Shown here piece after piece: positions 33,450 through 41,843 of a DNA stretch of 64,000 nucleotides. This DNA is from Mycolicibacterium anyangense (GTDB lineage Bacteria > Actinomycetota > Actinomycetes > Mycobacteriales > Mycobacteriaceae). Made by a program: the position numbers and the translations under genes. Every line of letters begins with the position of its first letter. Within the stretch, counting starts at the first letter, position 1. The notes beneath the pieces are model-generated. The model was not told the DNA's origin and did not search any database. It saw nothing but the letters and a program-made list of their open reading frames with translations. The stretch is from contig NZ_AP022620.1 of assembly GCF_010731855.1 (NCBI RefSeq), forward strand, positions 3,720,001 through 3,784,000, in the 5' to 3' direction.

Positions 33450-34895
33450 ATGTCTAACCAGATTGACACAACGACAACAGCTCCGGCGACCGGTGAACGT
33501 CCGCACCGCAAGCTGCGCGGCACGCTCGGTGTCTGGGGCATCGTGTTCGTGGTGGTAGCAGCCGCGTCACCGTTGGGTGTGATCGGCGGGCCGGTTCCGC
33601 TCGGCATCGGAATCGGCAACGGGACCGGATTCCCCGCCATCTTCGTCGTCAGCACTGTGATCATCCTGCTGTTCGCCGTCGGGTTCACCGCGCTGACACC
33701 CTACGTACCGGACGCCGGAGCTTTCTACTCATACATCGGCAAAGGCCTGGGCAAGGTGCCCGGATTCGGGTTCGCGTTCGTGGCGCTGATCTCCTACCTC
33801 ACCCTCGAGATCGCCGTGTACGGCCTGATCGGCCAGGGCGCCCAGGCCCTGTTCTCGTCCTACGGTCTGCCTCAGATCCATTGGGGTGTATGGGCATTCA
33901 TCGCATTCGCCATTGTCACGCTGCTGGGTCACTTCAACATCGACCTGTCCCGCAATGTCCTCGGCGTACTGCTGATCGGCGAAGTGGCGATCGTGCTGGC
34001 CCTCGACGCCGCAGTCATCTTCACCGGCGGCCACGAAGGCCTGTCCACCGGCATCATCACACCCTCGCAAATCGTCTCGGGCGCACCGGGTCTGGCTCTG
34101 CTGTTCGCGATCCTCAGCTTCATCGGCTTCGAGGCGACCGCCGTCTTCCGCGACGAGGCCCGCGACCCGCTGCACACCATCCCGCGGGCGACCTACCTGG
34201 CCGTGATCCTGATCGGGATCTTCTACACCGTCTCGACGTGGGCGCTGATCAGCGCGTGGGGCGACAGCCGAGTGGTCGAGGCAGCGCTCAACGCACCCTC
34301 GGACCTGCTGCCGACAGCCACCCGGGAGTACCTCGGGACCGCCGGGCTGCACATCGTCCAGGTCCTGTTCGTCACCAGCCTGTTCGCCTGCATCCTGTCC
34401 TTCCACAACATCGTCGCCCGCTACGTGTTCACCCTGTCCAACCGCCGGGTGTTCCCCGGCCAGCTCGGCGAGGCGCACGCCAGCCACGGCTCGCCGCACC
34501 TGGCCTCCGGCGCCGACGCCGTCATCGTGGCGGTCGCGCTTCTAATCGGCATCCTGTTCAAGCTCGACCCGGTGACGCAGTTCTACACCTGGCTGGCGGG
34601 CATCTCGACGGTTGGTGTCACTACCCTGCTGATCGCGACATCGGTTGCTGTGCTTGTCTTCTTCGCCAAGCGCAAGCGGGCCGGCCAGCTCGAGGTGTCG
34701 GTGTGGCGCGCGTTCATCGCACCCAGCCTTGGTCTGGTGGGCCTGGTGATCGCATTCGCGTTGATCCTGCAGAACCTGCCCGCGCTGGTCGGCAATTCGA
34801 CACCCATCGCGATCGGCGTGGGGGCCCTGCTCGTGGCGTTCTTCGCCATTGGCGCCGGTATCGCGGCCCGGCGGCCCCAGGTGACGTTGGAGTAA
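33450..34895 (+). CDS. APC-family amino acid permease
   Basis: A 481-residue membrane protein with about twelve helices. The first helix region contains GTLGVWGIVFVVVAAASPLGV, and TPYVPDAGAFYSYIGKGLGK plus FIGFEATAVFRDEARDP are typical APC-superfamily motifs in TM3 and TM6. Transport of an amino acid or amine by proton symport is expected; the substrate cannot be assigned. It is divergent from the YbdK-like gene, which acts on glutamate-type substrates, so a shared substrate is possible. Confidence 0.87.
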   Translation: MSNQIDTTTTAPATGERPHRKLRGTLGVWGIVFVVVAAASPLGVIGGPVPLGIGIGNGTGFPAIFVVSTVIILLFAVGFTALTPYVPDAGAFYSYIGKGLGKVPGFGFAFVALISYLTLEIAVYGLIGQGAQALFSSYGLPQIHWGVWAFIAFAIVTLLGHFNIDLSRNVLGVLLIGEVAIVLALDAAVIFTGGHEGLSTGIITPSQIVSGAPGLALLFAILSFIGFEATAVFRDEARDPLHTIPRATYLAVILIGIFYTVSTWALISAWGDSRVVEAALNAPSDLLPTATREYLGTAGLHIVQVLFVTSLFACILSFHNIVARYVFTLSNRRVFPGQLGEAHASHGSPHLASGADAVIVAVALLIGILFKLDPVTQFYTWLAGISTVGVTTLLIATSVAVLVFFAKRKRAGQLEVSVWRAFIAPSLGLVGLVIAFALILQNLPALVGNSTPIAIGVGALLVAFFAIGAGIAARRPQVTLE

Positions 34896-34917
34896 GGCCC
34901 CGTCGTAGCCTCATGGC

Positions 34918-35739
34918 ATGAGTGAGCCGTACGAATCACTGGCCGTCGAGGTCAAGGGCTACGTCGCCCAGGTGACGCTGCTCGGCCCGGGTAAGGGCAA
35001 TGCCATGGGCCCGGCGTTCTGGGAAGAGATGCCGGTGGTCTTCGGCGAGCTGGACGCCGACCCCGAGGTCCGCGCCATCGTGCTGACCGGCTCGGGCCGT
35101 AACTTCAGTTACGGACTGGACCTGATGGCCATGGGCGCCATGCTGCCGTCAGCCGGAGGTGATCCGTCCGCCCGCCCCCGCGCGAACTTCCACAAGAAGC
35201 TCAAGGGGATGCAGGAGTCGATCAGCGCAGTAGCCGACTGCCGCACCCCCACCATCGCCTCGGTGCACGGCTGGTGCATCGGCGGCGGCGTCGACCTGAT
35301 TTCTGCGGTCGACATCCGCTACGCCAGCGCCGACGCCAAGTTCTCGGTGCGTGAGGTCAAGCTGTCGATCGTCGCCGACGTCGGCAGCCTGGCCCGGCTG
35401 CCCTACATCCTCAACGACGGTCACCTGCGGGAGCTCGCCCTGACCGGTAAGGACATCGACGCCGCTCGCGCCGAGAAGATCGGGCTGGTCAACGACGTGT
35501 ACCCCGACGCCGACGCCACACTGGCCGCGGCCCACGCCACGGCCGCGGAGATCGCCGCCAACTCGCCGCTGGCGGTGCACGGCGTCAAGGATGTGCTCGA
35601 CGAGCAGCGCACCGCCGACGTCGCGGCCAGCCTGCGCTACGTCGCCGCGTGGAACTCCGCGTTCCTGCCATCGAAGGACCTCGGCGAGGGCATCAAGGCC
35701 ATGTTCGAGAAGCGCGCGCCGGAATTCACCGGCGAATAG
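34918..35739 (+). CDS. echA21: Crotonase family enoyl-CoA hydratase/dienoyl-CoA isomerase
   Basis: A 273-residue crotonase. GSGRNFSYGLDLMAM and VHGWCIGGGVDLISAVDIRYAS form the oxyanion-hole region. VREVKLSIVADVGSLARLP matches the part of delta3,5-delta2,4-dienoyl-CoA isomerases that carries the catalytic Glu and Asp, so isomerase activity is more likely than simple hydration. Position matches Rv3774 (echA21), which lies after hisC2 and Rv3773c. A -10 element TAGCCT (34906-34911) ends 6 nt before the ATG, suggesting a leaderless message. Confidence 0.87.
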   Translation: MSEPYESLAVEVKGYVAQVTLLGPGKGNAMGPAFWEEMPVVFGELDADPEVRAIVLTGSGRNFSYGLDLMAMGAMLPSAGGDPSARPRANFHKKLKGMQESISAVADCRTPTIASVHGWCIGGGVDLISAVDIRYASADAKFSVREVKLSIVADVGSLARLPYILNDGHLRELALTGKDIDAARAEKIGLVNDVYPDADATLAAAHATAAEIAANSPLAVHGVKDVLDEQRTADVAASLRYVAAWNSAFLPSKDLGEGIKAMFEKRAPEFTGE

Positions 35740-35749
35740 TCGCGCCTGA

Positions 35750-36049
35750 CTAGTTGCCCGCGGGTGTAATAGCCGGGACGGCCTTCGTGGTCGCCAGCGC
35801 CGTCGGCTCGTCGGTGGGCTGCATGGTGGTGGTGGCACCCATCTCCATGCCGCTGACGGCCGGCGAGGTGAAGCCGGGCATCTTGGTCTCCTTGCCGGAG
35901 TCCGCGGTCACGCCGCTGGTATCTGCGGTGGGCAGCGAGTGGGCGATACCGAACAGTGCCATCACCGCGAGAGCGCCGCTGCCTACCGTCGCTGCCAGCA
36001 ACCTCTTACGGGAATCCGAGCTGCTTTTCAGGTTCACGTCTGAGTTCAT
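35750..36049 (-). CDS. Small secreted or membrane-anchored protein, function unknown
   Basis: A 99-residue protein. A basic N-terminus (SRKRLL) leads to one hydrophobic helix (about 17-38) that could be a signal peptide or anchor, then a Thr/Ala/Met/Pro-rich tail with GMEMGATTTMQPTDEP. The ATG at 36049 has an AAAGGTG site about 9 nt upstream. It converges on echA21 with a 10-bp gap. I do not recognise the family. Confidence 0.6.
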   Translation of the reverse strand: MNSDVNLKSSSDSRKRLLAATVGSGALAVMALFGIAHSLPTADTSGVTADSGKETKMPGFTSPAVSGMEMGATTTMQPTDEPTALATTKAVPAITPAGN

Positions 36050-36220
36050 GGGGGACAACACCTTTCGAGCGTTCAGCGGACGGCGCCAAGAAACCCGGCC
36101 AACACTCCATTGGTGGCCGAGCAACGAATTTGTCGCCTGTAGCTCCGTTGTACGCCCGACAGGGGCCGCAAAGCACGTACCTCAAGGTGACCCACAGAAA
36201 CCCGACCGCCGGTACACAGA

Positions 36221-36232
36221 CGGTGTACACCG
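36221..36232. promoter_or_regulatory. Perfect 12-bp palindrome upstream of the small secreted protein gene
   Basis: CGGTGTACACCG is a perfect palindrome, preceded by the related GGTACAC at 36211-36217. It lies 172 bp before the ATG at 36049 (minus strand) and 56 bp beyond the 3' end of tRNA-Ser. Between 36050 and 36287 I see no other clear feature. A regulator site is possible; no candidate protein is evident. Confidence 0.3.
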
Positions 36233-36287
36233 AACCCACAGAAAGGTGGTACGCCGCTGCCAGGAAGCGGCACAGCCGCCCAAAGAG

Positions 36288-36374
36288 CGGTGGCGGAGGG
36301 ATTTGAACCCCCGGACGGTGTTAGCCGTCTCTCGCTTTCAAGGCGAGTGCATTAGGCCGCTCTGCCACGCCACC
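36288..36374 (-). tRNA. tRNA-Ser(TGA)
   Basis: An 87-nt class II tRNA on the minus strand. The acceptor arms GGTGGCG/CGCCACC pair fully, the anticodon loop is CTTGAAA, and the long variable arm has GACGG/CCGTC pairing. The T-arm is GGTTCAAATCC and the discriminator is G. Confidence 0.95.
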
Positions 36375-36434
36375 GTGTACAAGGGTAAGCGGTGGGCGTT
36401 TGGGTGCGACCGTCGGGCGACCTAGACGCGGTTC

Positions 36435-36947
36435 CTAGACCCTGCCGAATTTCGCCGAGGAGCCGGCCGCCTTCAGCGAGGCGCTGATCCTGCGGCAGTT
36501 CTCCCCCATCGCCGACATCTGCGGACGCGACAGCGGACCCAGGAAGTTCTCACGCACGCCACGGGCATACGTCATCATCGCTTCCTCCACCACCTCGCGG
36601 CCACGGTCGGTGATACTGGCCAACACTCCGCGCCCGTCGTCCGGGCTCGCCTCCCGGCGAACCAGCCCAGCCGTCTCCAGCCGGCGAATCTGACGTGTCA
36701 CCCGGCTCGGCAACGACATCAACTGCTCGGCCAGATCCCCCATCCGCGCCGAGCCCGTCTCGGAGTTGTCCAAGATCTCCAACAACCGGACATCCACCAG
36801 CGTCAGCTTGTGTTTGTCCACCAAGCCGCGATTCAACGTTCCGTAGAGTCGCAGCGCCGCGTCCAGAAAATTCTGCCAAGCTCTTTGCTCGGCAATATCC
36901 AGCCCCGGCATTTCAGATGCAGTCCGCCCCGCAATAATCCCTCCCAT
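36435..36947 (-). CDS. MarR-family transcriptional regulator
   Basis: A 170-residue winged-helix protein. MGDLAEQLMSLPSRVTRQIRRLETAGLVRR is the recognition helix region, and REASPDDGRGVLASITDRG is the MarR wing with the usual D-R-G motif. Start at 36947; an ATG at 36911 (MPGLD) is the alternative and would trim the N-terminus. It is divergent from the quinone oxidoreductase gene with a perfect inverted repeat between them, so that gene is its probable target. Confidence 0.85.
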   Translation of the reverse strand: MGGIIAGRTASEMPGLDIAEQRAWQNFLDAALRLYGTLNRGLVDKHKLTLVDVRLLEILDNSETGSARMGDLAEQLMSLPSRVTRQIRRLETAGLVRREASPDDGRGVLASITDRGREVVEEAMMTYARGVRENFLGPLSRPQMSAMGENCRRISASLKAAGSSAKFGRV

Positions 36948-37003
36948 AGCGCAATCGTAAGCGACGCTAGCGAGTTCGAGGCCAAAAGCCTCGCTTCGCG
37001 GCG

Positions 37004-37024
37004 AAACGTACCGGTAGTACGTTT
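37004..37024. promoter_or_regulatory. Inverted-repeat operator between the MarR regulator and quinone oxidoreductase genes
   Basis: AAACGTAC and GTACGTTT are perfect 8-bp arms around CGGTA. The right arm contains TACGTT (37018-37023), a possible -10 element 6 nt before the ATG at 37030. Binding would block the oxidoreductase promoter; the adjacent MarR protein is the best candidate. A second hairpin-like repeat (CGAGGC/GCCTCG, 36977-36993) is nearer the regulator. Confidence 0.6.
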
Positions 37025-37029
37025 ATCTC

Positions 37030-38013
37030 ATGCGCGCCATCATCGCCGAGAGCTCTGATCACCTGCTGTGGCAAGAGGTGCCCGACGTGGCACCGGAGCA
37101 CGGCGAAGTCCTCATCAAGGTAAGTAGCGCCGGCGTCAATCGCGCGGATTTGCTCCAGGCAGCGGGTAAGTACCCACCGCCTCCGGGAGCCAGCGACATC
37201 CTGGGGCTGGAGGTTTCCGGAATTGTCGCCGCCGTAGGTGGCGGCGTCACGGAATGGAGCGTGGGACAAGAGGTTTGCGCTCTCTTGGCCGGCGGCGGTT
37301 ATGCCGAGTACGTTGCTGTGCCCGCTGGCCAGGTCATGCCGATCCCTCCGGGGGTGAGCGTGCACGACGCCGCGGCACTGCCCGAGGTGGCGTGCACGGT
37401 GTGGTCGAACATCGTCTCGGCCGGGGCCCTCACGCCAGGCGAGGTACTGTTGGTGCACGGCGGCGCCAGCGGTATCGGCACCCACGCCATCCAGATCGCC
37501 CACGCATTGGGCGCCACCGTGGCGGTGACGGCAGGGTCACCGGCAAAACTCGACCTTTGCCGGGAATTCGGCGCCGATATCGTGATCTCCTACCGCGACG
37601 ACGATTTCGTGAATCGTATTCGCGAAGCGACCGGCGGTGCCGGCGCCGACGTCATTCTCGACATCATGGGTGCGGCATATCTGGACCGCAACCTCGATGC
37701 GCTCGCACCCGACGGCCGACTGGTGATCATCGGGATGCAGGGCGGCGTCAAGGCCGAGCTGAACATCGGCAAGGTGATGACCAAGCGATTGCGGGTCATC
37801 GGGACAACTCTGCGCGCCCGACCCGTCGGCGGGGCGCACGGCAAGAGCGCGATCGTCGACGAAGTGGTGGCCTCGGTGTGGCCGATGATCGGCGACGGCC
37901 GGGTCAAACCCGTCATCGGCGGCCGCTATCCGATCACCGAAGCGGCCGAAGCCCACCGGGCGTTGGCCAGTGGGCAGACCTACGGAAAGATCCTGCTGAC
38001 CGTCAACGAGTGA
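37030..38013 (+). CDS. NAD(P)H:quinone oxidoreductase, MDR family (Rv3777-like)
   Basis: A 327-residue zinc-independent MDR enzyme. GVNRADLLQAAGKYPPPPGASDILGLEVSG is the quinone oxidoreductase/PIG3 signature region, and HGGASGIGTHAIQIA is the NADPH motif. It should reduce quinones by one electron or related enones. The operator and MarR gene upstream suggest induction by an electrophile or oxidised ligand. It corresponds in position to Rv3777. Confidence 0.9.
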   Translation: MRAIIAESSDHLLWQEVPDVAPEHGEVLIKVSSAGVNRADLLQAAGKYPPPPGASDILGLEVSGIVAAVGGGVTEWSVGQEVCALLAGGGYAEYVAVPAGQVMPIPPGVSVHDAAALPEVACTVWSNIVSAGALTPGEVLLVHGGASGIGTHAIQIAHALGATVAVTAGSPAKLDLCREFGADIVISYRDDDFVNRIREATGGAGADVILDIMGAAYLDRNLDALAPDGRLVIIGMQGGVKAELNIGKVMTKRLRVIGTTLRARPVGGAHGKSAIVDEVVASVWPMIGDGRVKPVIGGRYPITEAAEAHRALASGQTYGKILLTVNE

Positions 38014-38016
38014 GGG

Positions 38017-39213
38017 TCAACCCAGCGACGCCAGCGCGCGGACCAGCTGGTCCACCTCGCCCATCGTGGAGTAGTGGGCCAGCCCGATGGTCACCGCACC
38101 GCCGATGTCGTTGACGCCGATGAGGTCGAGGACACGGGAATTGGCGTTGCAGATGGCCAGGATTCCGTTGTCGGCCAGCCGCTGGACCACCCGCTCAGCG
38201 GGCACGCCGTTGACGGCGAAGCTGACCACCGGGATATGGACCTCAGGATGGCCGATGACCATCACCAACGGCAGCGACCGCAGCGACGTCATCAGGTAGT
38301 CGAACAGCTGGTTCAGGTAGCCACTCGCGGATTGCATTGACACCGCAAGTCTTTCGCGCCTGGTGCCGCGCGCCGACTCGTCGAGTCCGGCGAGGTACTC
38401 GATGCTGGCGACCACACCGGCGAGCATCCCGTACTGGTGGCCGCCCAACTCGAGACGGGCCGGCCCGCTGGCGTACGGGTTCATCGACACCGAACCGAAC
38501 GAGTCGATCAGCGACGGATTGCGGAACACCAGTGCGCCGATCGGCGGGCCCCCCCAGGCGGGCGCGTTGAGCGCGACCACGTCGGCCTCGGCCTCGTGGA
38601 TGTCCAGCAGTTGGTACGGCGCGGCCGCCGAGTGGTCCAGCACCACCAGACCACCGACGTCGTGCACCAGTTTGGTGACGACGCCGACGTCGGTCATCGT
38701 GCCCAGCGTCGAGGACGCGGTCGTCAGCGCCACCAGGCGGGTGGGCGGGGTGATCAGGTTCTCCCACTGCCAGGCGGGCAGCTCACCGGTCTCGATGTCG
38801 ACCTCGGCCCACTTGACCTTGGCGCCGTAGCGGTTGGCCGCCCGCAGCCATGGGGCGATGTTGGCTTCGTCGTCGAGCCGGCTGACCACCACCTCGTAGC
38901 CGATCCCGGCACGCGAGGACGATGCGTCGGCCAGCGACGTCAGCAGGATCGAGCGGTCGGCGCCCAGCACCACACCGGCGGGATCACCGTTGACCAGATC
39001 GGCGACGGCTTGGCGAGCCGCCTCCAGGACAGCCACGCTGCGCCGGGCCGACGGGTGCGGGCTGGCGAGGTTAGTGGCCGACCCACGGAAGGCGGTGGAC
39101 ACCGTGGTAGCCACCGAGTCCGGCAGGAGCATTCCGGCCTGGGCATCGAAGCGCATCCACCCGTCGCCCAGCGCTGGGTGCAGACCACGCACCCGGGCAA
39201 CGTCGTACGGCAT
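38017..39213 (-). CDS. Class V aminotransferase-fold protein lacking the PLP lysine (Rv3778c-like)
   Basis: A 398-residue protein of the cysteine-desulfurase-like class V fold. It has [16 protein letters not shown], the [19 protein letters not shown] segment, [10 protein letters not shown] and [15 protein letters not shown], where the Asp that contacts the PLP nitrogen is kept. Where active enzymes read S-G-H-K-x-x-G-P, this protein reads [11 protein letters not shown], with no Lys. The C-terminal region also lacks the catalytic Cys loop. It may therefore bind a ligand without transaminase chemistry. ATG 39213 follows an AGGTGG site; a GTG at 39222 is possible. It corresponds in position to Rv3778c. 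Confidence 0.8.
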   Translation of the reverse strand: MPYDVARVRGLHPALGDGWMRFDAQAGMLLPDSVATTVSTAFRGSATNLASPHPSARRSVAVLEAARQAVADLVNGDPAGVVLGADRSILLTSLADASSSRAGIGYEVVVSRLDDEANIAPWLRAANRYGAKVKWAEVDIETGELPAWQWENLITPPTRLVALTTASSTLGTMTDVGVVTKLVHDVGGLVVLDHSAAAPYQLLDIHEAEADVVALNAPAWGGPPIGALVFRNPSLIDSFGSVSMNPYASGPARLELGGHQYGMLAGVVASIEYLAGLDESARGTRRERLAVSMQSASGYLNQLFDYLMTSLRSLPLVMVIGHPEVHIPVVSFAVNGVPAERVVQRLADNGILAICNANSRVLDLIGVNDIGGAVTIGLAHYSTMGEVDQLVRALASLG

Positions 39214-39321
39214 GAAGCCCACCTTAAAGCGTCAGAGATTTCGCTACCGAAACAGCGAGAGCGTCCCCGGCCCCGCCGACGGCGCTGAGGGCAGGATCAC
39301 CTGGGCAGCCATACTAGTCCA

Positions 39322-41298
39322 GTGAGCTTCGGGTTCGGAGTCCTGTTCGCGGTCTTGTTGCTGACCCTACCGGGCGCTGTGGTGGCGATGGCGGGGCGGC
39401 TGAGCTGGCCCGTCGCGATCGCCGTTGGCCCAGTGCTGACATACGGCGTTGTGAGCCTGGCCATCATCCCGCTCGGGGCGGTGGGGATCGCCTGGAACGC
39501 ACTGACCGCACTGGCGGCGCTGATCGTTGTGACCGCAATCGTGGCGGGTTTGCGGATTCCGCTCGCCCGGCTACGCGATCCGGACTCCGGCACCGCCGCG
39601 ATAGCGGTGGGGCCGGCCCTGACGACGGGCGCCGGGGTGATCCTGGGCGCGCTGGTGATCGGCCTGGCGGCCTGGAAGGGCACCCCGCACTGGCAGTCCA
39701 TCCCGAGCAACTGGGACTCGGTGTGGCATGCCAACACCATCCGCTGGATCCTCGACACCGGACAGGCGTCCTCGACCCACATGGGAGAGCTGCGCAACGT
39801 CGAAACCCACGCCGCCCTGTACTACCCGTCGGCTTTCCACGCGTTGGGCGCCGTCCTGGCCCAGCTCACCGGTGCCGCCCCGACCACCGCGTACACCCTG
39901 AGTTCGCTGGCCGCCGCGGTGTGGCTGTTCCCACTCAGTGCGGCGGTGCTGACCTGGCAATTGCTGGGGGGCAGGACGACGCCATGGCGCACCGCGGGGG
40001 CCGCCGCCACCGCGGCCGCCCTGTCGGCAGCGTTCACCTCGGTGCCCTATGTGGAGTTCGACACCGCCTCGATGCCGAACATGGCCGCTTACGGCATCGC
40101 GGTGCCCGCGTTCGTGCTGATCACCTCGTCCCTGCGACACCGCGACCGCATCCCGCTGGCGGTCCTGGCCCTCATCGGGGTGTTCTCGGTGCACATCACC
40201 GGCGGTGTGGTCGTGGTGACGTTCGTGATCGCCTGGTGGCTGCTCGATGCGTTGTGGCACCCGGTGCTGGGCCGCCTCCGCGACTTCGTGACGCTGGTCT
40301 GCGTCGCCGCCCCCACGCTGGCGGTGCTGCTACCGCAATTCCTCGGGGTGCTGCAACAGGCCGAGATCATCACCGGCCACGCCTTCCTCACTCACCAGGG
40401 CCGCAAGAAGGCGCTGTTCGACGCGATCGTCCAGCACACCCGCCATCTCAACGACTATCCGATCCAGAACATGCTCATCGCGCTGGCCGCCGCGGGATTC
40501 CTGCTGCTGCTGATCAAACGCGTCTGGTGGCCGGCCGCGGTATGGGCCCTGCTGGTGGTCTCGATCGTGCACTCCTCGGCACCATTCGGCGGCCCGATCG
40601 GAGCGATCACCGGCAAGTACAGCGACCTGTTCTACAGCGACCCGCGTCGACTGTCGGCCGTCGTGACCATGCTGCTGGCGCCGATGGCCGGAGTGGCGCT
40701 GTGGTCGCTGGCGCTGCTGCTGGTCGCCGGGGTGCGGCGGCTGGTCCGGCGGTTGGGTGCCACCGACCCCGACCGGGGAGTGTGGATCGGCGCGACAGCC
40801 ACCCTGCTGACCGTGGTTGTTATCGGCCTGAACTGGCATTACTTCCCCCGACACCGCCACCTCATGGGCGAGAAGTACGACCAGGTGATGGTCGACAACA
40901 AAGATCTGGAAGCCATGGCCTACCTCGCCAGCCTGCCCGGCGCGCACGACACCCTGATCGGCAACGCCAACACCGACGGCACCGCCTGGATGTACGCGGT
41001 CGCGGACCTGCATCCGCTGTGGACGCACTACGACTATCCGGTGCAGCAGGGGCCCGGCTATCACCGGTTCATCTTCTGGGCCTATGCCGACGACGCCGAC
41101 CACGACCCGCGGATCGCCGAAGCGGTGAAGGCGCTGAACATTCGCTATGTGCTCACCGGCAGCCGGATAGTCCGCGGGTTCGTGATGCCCGACGGTCTAG
41201 TGTCACTAGACAAGTCCGCGTCGTGGGCGAAGATCTACGACAACGGCGAGGCCCGTATCTACGAATGGCGCGGGCCGGCGCCGACGGACAGCCGATGA
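39322..41298 (+). CDS. Polytopic membrane glycosyltransferase-like protein (Rv3779-like)
   Basis: A 658-residue protein with about twelve to fourteen transmembrane helices and a soluble C-terminal part from about 510. The first large loop holds NWDSVWHANTIRWILDTGQ, an Asp-containing loop as in GT-C enzymes, followed by HAALYYPSAFHALGAV. The tail contains TLIGNANTDGTAWMYAV. The M. tuberculosis homolog Rv3779 has been linked to polyprenyl-phosphomannose synthesis; I cannot confirm this from sequence. GTG 39322 follows a CATACT element by 6 nt. It heads the cell-wall export block. Confidence 0.8.
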   Translation: MSFGFGVLFAVLLLTLPGAVVAMAGRLSWPVAIAVGPVLTYGVVSLAIIPLGAVGIAWNALTALAALIVVTAIVAGLRIPLARLRDPDSGTAAIAVGPALTTGAGVILGALVIGLAAWKGTPHWQSIPSNWDSVWHANTIRWILDTGQASSTHMGELRNVETHAALYYPSAFHALGAVLAQLTGAAPTTAYTLSSLAAAVWLFPLSAAVLTWQLLGGRTTPWRTAGAAATAAALSAAFTSVPYVEFDTASMPNMAAYGIAVPAFVLITSSLRHRDRIPLAVLALIGVFSVHITGGVVVVTFVIAWWLLDALWHPVLGRLRDFVTLVCVAAPTLAVLLPQFLGVLQQAEIITGHAFLTHQGRKKALFDAIVQHTRHLNDYPIQNMLIALAAAGFLLLLIKRVWWPAAVWALLVVSIVHSSAPFGGPIGAITGKYSDLFYSDPRRLSAVVTMLLAPMAGVALWSLALLLVAGVRRLVRRLGATDPDRGVWIGATATLLTVVVIGLNWHYFPRHRHLMGEKYDQVMVDNKDLEAMAYLASLPGAHDTLIGNANTDGTAWMYAVADLHPLWTHYDYPVQQGPGYHRFIFWAYADDADHDPRIAEAVKALNIRYVLTGSRIVRGFVMPDGLVSLDKSASWAKIYDNGEARIYEWRGPAPTDSR

Positions 41299-41326
41299 CA
41301 TCGAATTCAGAGGGAATGCTCAGCGC

Positions 41327-41839
41327 ATGACAGCGAACACCGACGACGACAACATCGAGATCATCAGCAACCCGGACGCGGTGTCGGCCGGTGAGGACGA
41401 CGATCAGCGCTCGATCACCGAACTGGTGGAGCAGCCGGCCAAGGTGATGCGGATCGGCACGATGATCAAACAGCTCCTCGAAGAGGTCCGAGCGGCTCCG
41501 CTGGACGACGCGAGCCGCACCCGGCTGCGCGAGATCCACGCCACGTCCATCCGCGAACTCGAGGACGGCCTGGCTCCCGAGCTGCGTGACGAACTCGAGC
41601 GGCTGGCCCTGCCGTTCACCGAGGACAGCATCCCGTCCGACGCCGAACTGCGCATCGCGCAGGCCCAGCTGGTCGGTTGGCTCGAAGGGCTGTTCCACGG
41701 CATCCAGACCGCGCTGTTCGCCCAGCAGATGGCGGCCCGCGCGCAGCTGGAGCACATGCGTCAGGGCGCATTGCCGCCCGGCATGGGTCAGCCCGGAGTC
41801 CCCGGCGGCCCCGGCCACGGAACCGGGCAGTACCTGTAG
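41327..41839 (+). CDS. bpa: Bacterial proteasome activator Bpa/PafE
   Basis: A 170-residue helical protein matching Rv3780 (Bpa/PafE). An acidic, disordered N-terminus is followed by a four-helix core (about 28-145) and a Gly/Pro linker. It ends in GQYL, the C-terminal motif by which proteasome activators dock into 20S alpha-ring pockets and open the gate. It acts without ATP as a dodecameric ring in M. tuberculosis. It lies 28 bp after the Rv3779-like gene and 4 bp before rfbE, so it is co-transcribed with cell-wall export genes although its job is protein turnover. Confidence 0.92.
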   Translation: MTANTDDDNIEIISNPDAVSAGEDDDQRSITELVEQPAKVMRIGTMIKQLLEEVRAAPLDDASRTRLREIHATSIRELEDGLAPELRDELERLALPFTEDSIPSDAELRIAQAQLVGWLEGLFHGIQTALFAQQMAARAQLEHMRQGALPPGMGQPGVPGGPGHGTGQYL

Positions 41840-41843
41840 CCCA

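Noticed and set aside
36977..36993. CGAGGC/GCCTCG inverted repeat near the MarR gene
   Set aside because: Short GC-rich arms without promoter overlap; the 37004-37024 site is the stronger operator candidate.
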